Made by a program: the position numbers and the translations under genes. Below the pieces are notes generated by a model. That model saw only the letters and a list, made by a program, of their open reading frames with translations, was not told the origin of the DNA and ran no database searches. Of a stretch of 64,000 bases of DNA, positions 36,171-43,919 are shown one piece after another. Every line of letters starts with the position of its first letter. Positions within the stretch are counted from its first letter, which is position 1. Source of the stretch: Candidatus Nitrospira nitrosa (GTDB taxonomy: Bacteria; Nitrospirota; Nitrospiria; Nitrospirales; Nitrospiraceae); contig NZ_CZQA01000008.1 of the NCBI RefSeq assembly GCF_001458735.1, positions 496,001 to 560,000 on the forward strand. The letters are read 5' to 3'.

Positions 36171-36440
36171 CTACCCTTCTTCCCGTTGTTTCATTTTCAA
36201 TTGGAGCGCCTTCTCCGCGCTCTCCCGGCTCGGCACACCAACGAACGTCAGCCGCCCATCAATGATCGTCGCGGGCACAGCCCGCACAGAATGCCGATCA
36301 GCCAACTCCTGCCCGTCTTTCGTCGTGATATCCACTTCCCGATAAGAAAAACTGTATTTCACCTTCAATTGCTTCCACAAGCTCTTCGCTGATGGGCAGG
36401 CCCCACAACTAGGCGACACAAGTAACGTAATGTTTGGCAT
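36171..36440 (-). CDS. Thioredoxin/glutaredoxin-like protein
   Basis: 89 residues. The redox site is SCGAC (CxxC as CGAC) in LLVSPSCGACPSAKSLWKQL, followed by a thioredoxin fold with the cis-Pro region RAVPATIIDGRLTFVG. Small size suits a glutaredoxin-like or NrdH-like disulfide carrier. First gene of the minus-strand run leading to addB-addA. Confidence 0.85.
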   Translation of the reverse strand: MPNITLLVSPSCGACPSAKSLWKQLKVKYSFSYREVDITTKDGQELADRHSVRAVPATIIDGRLTFVGVPSRESAEKALQLKMKQREEG

Positions 36441-36679
36441 GATGTTTCCGTACCGATTTTAAACTATTCTGACGGTCGGATCTTAGCACCCGCTCAAAAG
36501 TCTGTGCAAGGACGGTCCACTGTCGCCTTCCGGAAATGCACTGGTGGTCGGCCATTCTCAGTGGTTCACAACAGGCTTGTCGAAGTACCTTCCGGAGGCA
36601 TTGCGATCATCTTTTCCGCACTCAGAGAGCATCGTTGGCCGCTGGAAAGCTTACTGGAATCGGCGTATGGTATTGAGAG

Positions 36680-37654
36680 ATGTTTCGCCGCACTTTTCAT
36701 ATCTTCCTCTGGCTTACCGCCATACTTGGACTCTTCCCGTTGCCGTCAATGGCTGAACCAGGCCAAGGTGCCCCGTCTCGCCTACGTGTCCTCACATACA
36801 ATCTGCTGCACGATGGAGGATGGTCGGGATTCTTCGAAAGCGGCACGCACCTCGAGGAGCGGCTGGAGATGACTATTCAAGAATTGCGGCGGTTGCAGCC
36901 CGATATCATCGCACTTCAAGAAGCCTCAGAGAGCCGGAAGCATGGCAATGTACCGCAACGGATCGCCGAGGCGCTGGGGTATCAGATGGTATTCGCACCG
37001 GCCACGGAACGGATCTTCGGCCTCAGTTTGGTCGATAAGCTCATCACCGCAGCCATCGGCTTCAAGGAAGGATCGGCGATCTTGAGTCGATACCCGATCG
37101 CCACTTCAGAAGTCTACGACCTGCCCCGCTGTCAGCGTCGACTGGACCCTCGCATTCTCTTGCGGGCTGAGATCACCGCGCCGGATGGGCCGGTCCAGAT
37201 CTTTTCCGCCCACACCGCAAAGGGAGATGACTGCCAGCTCCAACGAGTCGGCGAGTTGTTCCGTGAACACCAAGGAACGGGACGCGCCATCCTCATGGGC
37301 GACTTGAATGCGGGCGAGCAATCCCCGGTCCTCATGGGATGGCAAAAAGAGCCGGGACTCATCGACGTCTTCCGGGCCGTCAATCCAGGTGTATCAGGTG
37401 GAACCGTCTGGCAAAATATCTACGTTGATTGGCCCACCACTGATCGTCGCGTCGATTTTATTTTCGTCCTAGACGAAGGCACGGGGAGTAGTCCCGTTGT
37501 GCACTCAAGCACGCTGGCCTTTGACCAACCAGGCCGACTCCCGAATGGTGATGCGATCTGGCCATCCGACCACCGCGGCGTGACAGCCGAGATTGAGTTC
37601 CTCCCTCTCGACCGTCCACGAATCAGCCGGCTCCCCGACGCAAGCGCTCGTTAA
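36680..37654 (+). CDS. Secreted endonuclease/exonuclease/phosphatase (EEP) family protein
   Basis: 324 residues with a signal peptide ending near SMA. Metal-dependent phosphodiesterase of the EEP fold (DNase I, sphingomyelinase, exonuclease III relatives): LRVLTYNLLHDGG, DIIALQEASES (catalytic Glu), ILMGDLNAGEQSPVL (Asp/Asn), and WPSDHRGVTAEIEF (Asp-His pair) are all present. Substrate unknown (nucleic acid or phospholipid). Its 3' end (37571-37650) has a diverged second copy at 38511-38590 beyond the PIN/AbrB pair. Confidence 0.85.
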   Translation: MFRRTFHIFLWLTAILGLFPLPSMAEPGQGAPSRLRVLTYNLLHDGGWSGFFESGTHLEERLEMTIQELRRLQPDIIALQEASESRKHGNVPQRIAEALGYQMVFAPATERIFGLSLVDKLITAAIGFKEGSAILSRYPIATSEVYDLPRCQRRLDPRILLRAEITAPDGPVQIFSAHTAKGDDCQLQRVGELFREHQGTGRAILMGDLNAGEQSPVLMGWQKEPGLIDVFRAVNPGVSGGTVWQNIYVDWPTTDRRVDFIFVLDEGTGSSPVVHSSTLAFDQPGRLPNGDAIWPSDHRGVTAEIEFLPLDRPRISRLPDASAR

Positions 37655-37715
37655 CAAGACAGCGTGCTTCTGAGAAAGTTGGCCAGCCTACGACGCTGAC
37701 GCTACGTTGCAGAGA

Positions 37716-38141
37716 TCAGGCTAGACTGGAGAGTTTCTGCTTAACAAATGTGCCTGGTGAAAGGATTACAATTCCTCGGAACGACCGCAATCGAAGGAGA
37801 TCGGAATCTCCACTCACAATATAGTGGGCTCGCGCGGCCAGCGCACAAGCAAGCACTTCATCATCCGCTTGGTCGTTAGCGACAACACGCCTGATGCGCT
37901 GAGGGTTCATGAGGTAAGCTAATCGTGCGTAATCGGCTGTCAGTTCTGAGGCGCTGACCTGTAGCTCGCGAAGCCGTGAAGCAAACTTGGGACGGGTTAA
38001 GACTCCTGTGAGTTCACGGAGAAGTGCAGGAGAGGTATACAGAGTCAGGCGATCGTCTTCCGCAGCGACCAGGATTCTATGAGGACTACCGATCCAGAGC
38101 ATGGCCGACACGATGACATTCGTATCGGCAACGACCCTCAT
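37716..38141 (-). CDS. PIN-domain toxin (COG1569-type)
   Basis: 141 residues. PIN fold ribonuclease with the first acidic residue in VVADTNVIVSAML (D6), Glu in LLRELTGVL, Asp in NDQADDEVLACALAARA and in SGDSDLL near the C-terminus, giving the four acidic positions of an active PIN site. It overlaps the AbrB-type gene by 4 nt (ATGA), so it is the downstream gene of a coupled antitoxin-toxin pair. Confidence 0.85.
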   Translation of the reverse strand: MRVVADTNVIVSAMLWIGSPHRILVAAEDDRLTLYTSPALLRELTGVLTRPKFASRLRELQVSASELTADYARLAYLMNPQRIRRVVANDQADDEVLACALAARAHYIVSGDSDLLRLRSFRGIVILSPGTFVKQKLSSLA

Positions 38142-38362
38142 GCCGAGCGGCGACGTTTCCGATAGGCTTGCACTTCACGCACCACAACCTTCATCGGAAG
38201 GGCCCGGCCTCGAGCGCGCAGGGCGAGTGACGAGAGTCGCGGACGCACTTTCTTGATGACCACGGTATCGCCTTCGGCCATCACAAGAACCGTATCATCA
38301 GGCTGAAACAGTCGCTTGGGAAGCACGATATGCCGGTCGGCGGCCACCTTCATCATACGCAT
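38138..38362 (-). CDS. AbrB/MazE-type (SpoVT-AbrB) antitoxin
   Basis: 74 residues from ATG 38362. The swapped-hairpin DNA-binding segment is MRMMKVAADRHIVLPKRLFQPDDTVLVMAEGDTVVIKKV, followed by a basic tail (RARGRALPMKVVVREVQAYRKRRRSA) that should hold the toxin-binding part. The PIN toxin overlaps its end by 4 nt. It probably represses its own promoter. Confidence 0.85.
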   Translation of the reverse strand: MRMMKVAADRHIVLPKRLFQPDDTVLVMAEGDTVVIKKVRPRLSSLALRARGRALPMKVVVREVQAYRKRRRSA

Positions 38363-38407
38363 CGAGCTTCTCCTTTCACGAAGAATCAGCACAGCCCACT
38401 ATGTGCC

Positions 38408-38437
38408 ACTATAGCCAACAATCCATAAAGTGGTCAA
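38408..38437 (-). promoter_or_regulatory. Promoter of the AbrB-PIN pair
   Basis: Minus strand: -35 TTGACC (38432-38437), 18-nt spacer, -10 TATAGT (38408-38413). The DNA between and around has mirrored CCACT/AGTGG words (CCACTTTAT and TATAGTGGCACATAGTGG), which could be the operator for the AbrB-type antitoxin. Confidence 0.65.
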
Positions 38438-38510
38438 ACTTACTCCGTAAAACAAGGACAGGGTGTAACAAAGGGCATGGGAGTCTCATAGTTTACCTTC
38501 ACACCCCCCT

Positions 38511-38615
38511 CACCGCGGCGTGACAGCCGATATTGAGTTCCTCCCTCTCGAGCGACATCGGATCAGTAGGCTCCCTGACACAAGCGCTCGGCAGGCGGCT
38601 ACCACGCTTCGTTGA
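38511..38615 (+). pseudogene. Second, diverged 3' end of the EEP-family gene
   Basis: 80 nt (38511-38590) match the EEP gene at 37571-37650 at about 70 of 80 positions (CACCGCGGCGTGACAGCCGA is identical, then scattered changes). The copy keeps the reading frame and continues seven codons further (...AATTLR, TGA at 38613-38615) where the intact gene stops. It lies on the far side of the PIN/AbrB pair, in the same orientation as the EEP gene. Probably a relic. Confidence 0.85.
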
Positions 38616-38688
38616 CAGCCCTATCAGAAGTCCGTGACAATGCCCATCTCCTATCCGTTGGCAATGGTGAAACGAAAGAGCGTCACTC

Positions 38689-38985
38689 ATGAGCGAGATC
38701 CAAAGATTCAGGATGACAGCCTTGGCCGAAGGCAGTTCATTTCTCGCGTTGCTGTGTGTGGCGATGCCGATGAAGTAACTGATGGGAATGCCGAGAGTCG
38801 TCACCGTCGTCGAGGCAATTCACGGAGTCTTGTTTCTACTCAACATCGGCCAGTTGGCCAAGCTACGAACCACATACCAATGGGACAACAGGTTTTCGTT
38901 CCAGGCCTTTCTGGCGTCTCTTCTCCCGTTTGGGCCGTTTGTGTTTGATAAACACCTTCGTGAGAAAGAAACCGTCATGGGTTGA
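38689..38985 (+). pseudogene. DUF3817 membrane protein gene with an in-frame TAA
   Basis: Reads MSEIQRFRMTALAEGSSFLALLCVAMPMK, then TAA (38776-38778), then LMGMPRVVTVVEAIHG... to HLREKETVMG in the same frame. DUF3817 proteins have 'MPLKYLaGMP' at this point, so a Tyr codon (TAC or TAT) has become TAA. The C-terminal part retains the 'FLASLLPFGPFVFD' end of the family. A downstream start at 38782 would give a truncated 67-residue product. Small integral membrane protein of unknown role. Confidence 0.75.
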
Positions 38986-39090
38986 ATCACCAAACCATCC
39001 CTCACGAACGAACCTTGAACCAAGCGCGAAGACAAGCTAACATCTCCCCACTTTCTTCTCATCGAATCTCTCAAAGAGATCAGGACCCTC

Positions 39091-40800
39091 GTGGCAAATA
39101 ATTATCTTACTCCAGCAGTTTCCACACGAGGCATACAGCTTCCGCTGCTTGCTCCCGTCCGTCATCCATTGCCTATCTCACCCACCGAGTCCAAAGGCGT
39201 CGTCTACACAAAGCGTTGGGTGGTTGAACTGCTCCTTGACCTGAGCGGCTATCGTTCGGATGAGAACCTAGTTGACCGCCTAGCCATCGAACCAGCCGCT
39301 GGTGACGGGGCATTTCTTGGCCCGATGATCGAACGCCTATTGATGTCGTGCCAAAAACATGGTCGCTCCTTGTCAGACTGCCAGCGCTCCTTACTCGCAT
39401 ACGAGCTGGATGAGAATAGTGCGGCTCGCGCACATGCAGCCGCACAAGCCACCCTCATTCATCATGGCACACCCGGCCCTCAAGCAAAAGAACTCGCCGA
39501 CGCCTGGGTTCAAACCCGAGACTACCTGCTCGATGCCGACCACCGACAAGCTGATTTTATTATCGGAAATCCTCCATATGTGCGCCTTGAGGATATTCCG
39601 GAAGAGACCGCCTCGGTATATCGAAGCACCTATCCGACGATGCGAGGACGAGCCGATCTGTATGTGGCATTTTTCGAGGCTGCCCTTCGGCAACTAAAGC
39701 CCAACGGGGTGTGCTCATTTATTTGCGCAGATCGGTGGATGCGCAATCAATATGGGGCAGAACTACGGCAGCTCATAAGTTCGGCATACAGCGTTGAAAT
39801 ACTCCTGAGCATGCACCACGCCAATGCATTCGATGATGACGTGGACGCCTACCCGGCCATCACGGTGATTCGATGTAGCACACAGCAATCAACAATTGTG
39901 GCCAGCGCAAATCATGAGGCCGAACACGTTCAGCCTGGCCAATTGGCGGCAACGCTCAAGACACACAACCGAACTTTCCTACCCCAAGGCATTCATCGCG
40001 CCGTGGTCAAAACATGGTTCAAGGGATCCGCCCCGTGGCCCTGTCATTCGCCGGAACAATTGGCGCTGCTTCGGCGCTTGGAAGACCAATTCCCCCCTCT
40101 TGAACTGAGCGCCAGGGTGGGAATAGGTGTGGCCACCGGACATGATCGCATCTATATCACAACAGATCCTGAGCTGGTGGAGTCTTCACGCCTGCTGAAG
40201 CTCGCACTTGCGAAAGATCTAACAGCTGGGACAGTGCGATGGTCCGGGCACTATCTCGTGAATCCATGGAAAGCCGAGGGACTCGTTGATCTGAGAGCTT
40301 ATCCGAAGTTACAGGCTTACTACGAACATCACGCGGCTGCTCTGAAGAAGCGCCATACAGCGGAAAAGAGCGCCGACAAATGGTACAAAACAATCGACCG
40401 CGTCAACCACACACTCACCCATACACACAAACTGTACATCCCGGATATCAAAAATGCCCTCGAGCCAGTCTTAGATCGCGGTGAAACATATCCGCACCAT
40501 AACCTATATTTCATTCAATCGGATGTTTGGGATCTGGAAGTCCTCGGCGGTCTCCTACTGTCGAAGGTCGGACAATTTTTTGTCGAATCCTATGGAGTCC
40601 GCATGCGTGGCGGCTATTTGCGTTTCCAAGCGCAGTACCTCCGTCGAATTCGAGTCCCTGCACCTCAGGCCCTCCCCACAATCCATTCACTTAAATTGAG
40701 AGAGGCCTTCCGACTTCGTGACAAGACTCTTGCAACCATAGCAGCGTTGGATCTGTATGAGATCGATGCACGAACAATGGAGGCTGCGCTTGAACATTGA
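39091..40800 (+). CDS. Type II DNA adenine methyltransferase, XhoI/PaeR7I type (M subunit)
   Basis: 569 residues from a GTG start. N6-adenine (Eco57I-type) methyltransferase: SAM-binding IEPAAGDGAFLGPMI near 70-85 and the catalytic NPPYVRLEDIP motif near 159. 'TPLP/SPTESKGVVYTKRWVVELLLDLSG' at the start and a C-terminal target-recognition region are typical. It is immediately followed, with overlap, by a XhoI-family endonuclease, so the target is probably CTCGAG and the product methylated adenine; the site is inference from the family. Confidence 0.88.
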   Translation: MANNYLTPAVSTRGIQLPLLAPVRHPLPISPTESKGVVYTKRWVVELLLDLSGYRSDENLVDRLAIEPAAGDGAFLGPMIERLLMSCQKHGRSLSDCQRSLLAYELDENSAARAHAAAQATLIHHGTPGPQAKELADAWVQTRDYLLDADHRQADFIIGNPPYVRLEDIPEETASVYRSTYPTMRGRADLYVAFFEAALRQLKPNGVCSFICADRWMRNQYGAELRQLISSAYSVEILLSMHHANAFDDDVDAYPAITVIRCSTQQSTIVASANHEAEHVQPGQLAATLKTHNRTFLPQGIHRAVVKTWFKGSAPWPCHSPEQLALLRRLEDQFPPLELSARVGIGVATGHDRIYITTDPELVESSRLLKLALAKDLTAGTVRWSGHYLVNPWKAEGLVDLRAYPKLQAYYEHHAAALKKRHTAEKSADKWYKTIDRVNHTLTHTHKLYIPDIKNALEPVLDRGETYPHHNLYFIQSDVWDLEVLGGLLLSKVGQFFVESYGVRMRGGYLRFQAQYLRRIRVPAPQALPTIHSLKLREAFRLRDKTLATIAALDLYEIDARTMEAALEH

Positions 40801-41554
40801 CAAGAGACTGCAAGCCGCCGTCCAAAATTACTGGAATGCCCGTCGGAAAAATAAAGAGAAACAGGTCCAATCAGGAAAAATTGACGCCGGAACTCGCGGC
40901 GAGGTCACAGGCGGAACTCAGATGGGTGCGCTGGAAGTCTTGGTGTCTGACATCCTGTGCGACGCCGGGCTGAAAAAAGTCGATATCCGCACAAGAACCT
41001 CGCTTGAGCTACCAGGCTATTTCAGAGCCACAAAGAAATGGGATCTCATCGTGGTCTCCAACGATGTGTTGGTTTTGGCCATGGAATTCAAATCACAAGC
41101 CGGGAAATCGATCGGCAACAATGTCAACAACCGGTCTGAGGAGGCGGTCGGCAGTGCCAAAGATATCTGGACGGCCTTCCGGGAAGGCCGATTCGGTCAG
41201 TCGCCTCCTCCCTTTCTGGGGTATCTGTTCCTTTTGGAGGATCGCGAGAACGTCAAAACCCCCGTTACTAACAAGGAGCCCTACTTCCCCGTCGATCCCG
41301 AATTTCGAGGGGAGCTATACCTCAAGCACAAGACATCCCTTCAGCGATATCACGGGGTCTCCTACAGCAAGCGATACGAACTCCTATGCCGCCGTCTGGT
41401 GCTGGAGCGGCTGTATAGCGCAGCCTGTTTCATTATGGCCACAAATTCTCCGAAAACAAAAATTACGCAACCCGCTGAAGATCTCAACTTCCATCGATTC
41501 GTTGCCGCTCTCCGAGGGCATGTCGTTACATTCCTGGGAAGCCAAAGCATGTAA
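40766..41554 (+). CDS. XhoI/PaeR7I-family type II restriction endonuclease (R subunit)
   Basis: 262 residues from ATG 40766, overlapping the methyltransferase end by 35 nt. The PF04555-type region is clear: GGTQMGALEVLVSDILCDAGLKKVDIRTRTSLELPGYFRATKKWDLIVVSNDVLVLAMEFKSQAG (with DLIV...EFKS as the likely PD-(D/E)xK site), then 'NNVNNRSEEAVGSAKDIWTAFREG'. CTCGAG sites do occur in this window (for instance inside polA), which fits protection by methylation. Upstream in-frame start at 40757. Confidence 0.85.
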   Translation: MHEQWRLRLNIDKRLQAAVQNYWNARRKNKEKQVQSGKIDAGTRGEVTGGTQMGALEVLVSDILCDAGLKKVDIRTRTSLELPGYFRATKKWDLIVVSNDVLVLAMEFKSQAGKSIGNNVNNRSEEAVGSAKDIWTAFREGRFGQSPPPFLGYLFLLEDRENVKTPVTNKEPYFPVDPEFRGELYLKHKTSLQRYHGVSYSKRYELLCRRLVLERLYSAACFIMATNSPKTKITQPAEDLNFHRFVAALRGHVVTFLGSQSM

Positions 41555-41844
41555 GCCATAAGCATGAGTACATGGCCTACTTCCACTGCGAGAAAAAGCC
41601 GCAACAAACTGATCGTGTCAAACCAGTTCAGATTCCTATGGCTCCGCTTTTTGCCTCAACGGATTTGAGGCCATCACCGCCTTTCATTATAACCCCGCTC
41701 CGGCCAACATTCGAGCAATGCGATGTGTCTGTGAAGAGACTCAATTGTCACATGATCAACACGACTGCCGGTGTGCGCGATCAATTTCACATTCACGCAA
41801 CAAGACATTTGACATATCGATGTCTCATCGATACGCTCTACTGC
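41555..41844 (+). other. Intergenic stretch before the vapB-like relic
   Basis: About 290 nt with no recognisable gene; an open frame exists on the plus strand but its protein has no family likeness. The right end carries the promoter and operator of the vapB-like gene. Confidence 0.5.
41809..41837 (+). promoter_or_regulatory. Promoter with built-in palindromic operator for the vapB-like gene
   Basis: -35 TTGACA (41809-41814), 17-nt spacer, -10 TACGCT (41832-41837), 8 nt before the ATG at 41845. The spacer holds a perfect inverted repeat TATCGATG-TCT-CATCGATA (41815-41833), the kind of site a ribbon-helix-helix antitoxin would bind to repress its own gene. Confidence 0.6.
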
Positions 41845-42087
41845 ATGCGTACAACAATTCTACTGGATGACTAATTCCTCAAATCGGCTAAACGCTTGGC
41901 CTACGGCATCGTCAAATCGATGACGGCCGTCATCGAAGAGTCGCTCCGCCAAACACTGACCCAACGATCCACCACCAAACGAACCAGAAAACCGGTGAAG
42001 CTCACGACCGTTTCCGGGCTCGGAGTTCCCCCCGGCGTTGATTTGGACGATTCTGCTGCCCTCCTTAATTTGAAGAACTCGTGGTAA
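41845..42087 (+). pseudogene. VapB-type antitoxin gene with an in-frame TAA
   Basis: ATG 41845 reads MRTTILLDD, TAA (41872-41874), then FLKSAKRLAYGIVKSMTAVIEESLRQTL in the same frame and ends PPGVDLDDSAALLNLKNSW. This is the ribbon-helix-helix VapB pattern (MRTTv.LDd.ll..akrlA...g.slTaviedalr...). The stop probably replaces a Glu or similar codon (for example GAA to TAA). A TTG at 41896 could restart, giving 63 residues without the DNA-binding strand. No VapC toxin follows, since the next gene is on the opposite strand. Confidence 0.75.
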
Positions 42088-42107
42088 GTCCAGTCTTCCT
42101 ACACCAA

Positions 42108-43667
42108 TCACCGTTTTCCGTCGTACCCCCGATCCTTCCACTTCTCGAGTAATTGAATGCGCTTCTTGAGCTGTTCCACCGTTGCTTGATCGACACGGCT
42201 CCCGGTGCGGGCAATGAGTTCCGCATTCAGGCGGCGATGATCAATGCCGCTGGTTCTGGACACGGCGCTGACAAGCAATCGATGAAGATCTCGTAGGTCT
42301 TGTTTCTGTTCATAGAGCGAGACCGCCGGTTCCGTCACGACAGCCGTATCACCTTCCGCTCGCGTCTCCTCTTCCCCAATCAGGCTATCCATCCGAGCCA
42401 CGGCCATCAAAGGCACATACTCATTCGTCGAGACCGTCACCCGCCCAAAGAGATCCCGCTGCCCTGCCGGCATGATCTCTTCCAACACATGATCGCGCTC
42501 CGCCTTGATCTGCTTGGCATAGTGCACCAAGACAGGATCTTTCGGCAGATAGAGCCAGGCCCGTTGCGGCTTCGGCAACCCCTCCTGCATTCGAACGAAC
42601 CGGCCTACGACCTGCCGGAAATACATTTCCGTGATCACGTTCGTGCCATACACCCCAACACGGAGTCTTGGAATGTCGACACCCTCACTGACCATGTTGA
42701 CCGCCACCAACCATTGTTGCTTCTTATGCGTGGCAAACTCTTCGATGGTACGTGACGCAGCCGGATCATCCGACACCGCCACCTCTGCCTTCGTCCCGGT
42801 CACGCGGGCAACCAGCTCTGCCACCCAGCGTGCATGGTCCTGATCCATACAGACAATCAGTCCACCGGCATCCGATTGCTCTTCTTTCCGAAGGCGCGTC
42901 AGTTGGGCATGGGCATCGGTGATGACGGGGCCGAGCCAGGTGTCTTGCAGGAGCGCCGTTTTCAACCGTTCACGTTGCCGATTGAATTTTAACCCGTCCT
43001 GAAACGTCGCCTGATGTTCACGGCCGTCGGACAGCCAGCTCAGCTCACCCTCATAGCTTGGGAAGACGATCGGCCGACAAACATTGTCACGGATCGCCTC
43101 GGTATACCCATAGGCAAAATCGGCTCGGCTTTCGTCATGCTCATATCGAATAAATGGAATTGGATTGTTGTCCGACCGGAACGGCGTACCGGACAAAATC
43201 AATCGAAAGACTGCCGGCTCGAATGCCGAACGAAGCGCCTTCCCCCAGTTCTTCCCGTCACCGGCATGGTGCAACTCATCAAAGATGAGCAGGGTTTTTT
43301 TGCTCTTGCAGACCCGCTGAAAGGTCTCCGGAGCCAGACAAACTTGCTGGTAGGTGACCACTGCACCATGGTAGTCGGAAGCTTCCGCCGGCTGATCGTT
43401 GGTCAGAGTCGGATCGAGCTGCAGTCCGATCTTCCCTGCGGCTTCCGACCATTGTGTTCGAAGGTGATTAGTCGGGCAGACGACCAGCACCCGCACTGCG
43501 GCCTGCTTGGCCATAAACTCATGCGCGACGCGTAGGGCAAAGCGAGTCTTACCCGCGGCAGGGGTAGCCATCGCCAGAAAGTCTTTCGACTGATTGGCAC
43601 AGACCGCAGACAAGGCTCGTTGTTGCCAGTCACGAAGGGAGGCGGTCCAGGCAGGTAGTTGCTTCAT
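42108..43667 (-). CDS. DEAD/DEAH-box helicase (XPB/RAD25-like)
   Basis: 519 residues. Superfamily 2 helicase: Walker A ATPAAGKTRFALRVAHEF near 33-50, Walker B DELHHAGDGK, motif III SGTPFRSDN, and later motifs including VNMVSEGVDIPRLRVGVYGT and FRQVVGRFVRMQEG (arginine finger). The layout is like XPB/RadD-type ATPases. It follows the topoisomerase VI genes on the same strand, with a MITE-like element in between, and could take part in the same DNA-processing or defence function; that is inference. Confidence 0.85.
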   Translation of the reverse strand: MKQLPAWTASLRDWQQRALSAVCANQSKDFLAMATPAAGKTRFALRVAHEFMAKQAAVRVLVVCPTNHLRTQWSEAAGKIGLQLDPTLTNDQPAEASDYHGAVVTYQQVCLAPETFQRVCKSKKTLLIFDELHHAGDGKNWGKALRSAFEPAVFRLILSGTPFRSDNNPIPFIRYEHDESRADFAYGYTEAIRDNVCRPIVFPSYEGELSWLSDGREHQATFQDGLKFNRQRERLKTALLQDTWLGPVITDAHAQLTRLRKEEQSDAGGLIVCMDQDHARWVAELVARVTGTKAEVAVSDDPAASRTIEEFATHKKQQWLVAVNMVSEGVDIPRLRVGVYGTNVITEMYFRQVVGRFVRMQEGLPKPQRAWLYLPKDPVLVHYAKQIKAERDHVLEEIMPAGQRDLFGRVTVSTNEYVPLMAVARMDSLIGEEETRAEGDTAVVTEPAVSLYEQKQDLRDLHRLLVSAVSRTSGIDHRRLNAELIARTGSRVDQATVEQLKKRIQLLEKWKDRGYDGKR

Positions 43668-43704
43668 GGCCGATGCACGGTGTTACCGGTTCGCAGAAGG
43701 AGGC

Positions 43705-43919
43705 TAGCCCACATTATTCAGACGGTTCGTAATGAAACCGCCAAGACGCCATGCGAGACGGGCACGCGGAGCGCTGAGAGACCGAAGCATACTTGAAACA
43801 GTATGTTGAGGTCGCGAAGGGGCGAGCCTGCGCGCCTGGCCATGATAAAACCATGGCCAGGCTTGTCGTAGCAGCGTATCGGCGGTTGTAGTAGAAGCGG
43901 TCATGAATAGTGCGGGCTA
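43705..43919 (+). repeat. MITE-like inverted-repeat element 2
   Basis: 215-nt element with ends TAGCCCACATTATTCA (43705-43720) and, on the other strand, TAGCCCGCACTATTCA (43904-43919), 14 of 16 equal. It contains an inner hairpin GCCTGGCCATG / CATGGCCAGGC around 43837-43863 and has no gene. The right end supplies the TAG stop codon (43917-43919) of the topoisomerase VI A gene. Different sequence from element 1 but the same placement. Confidence 0.7.
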
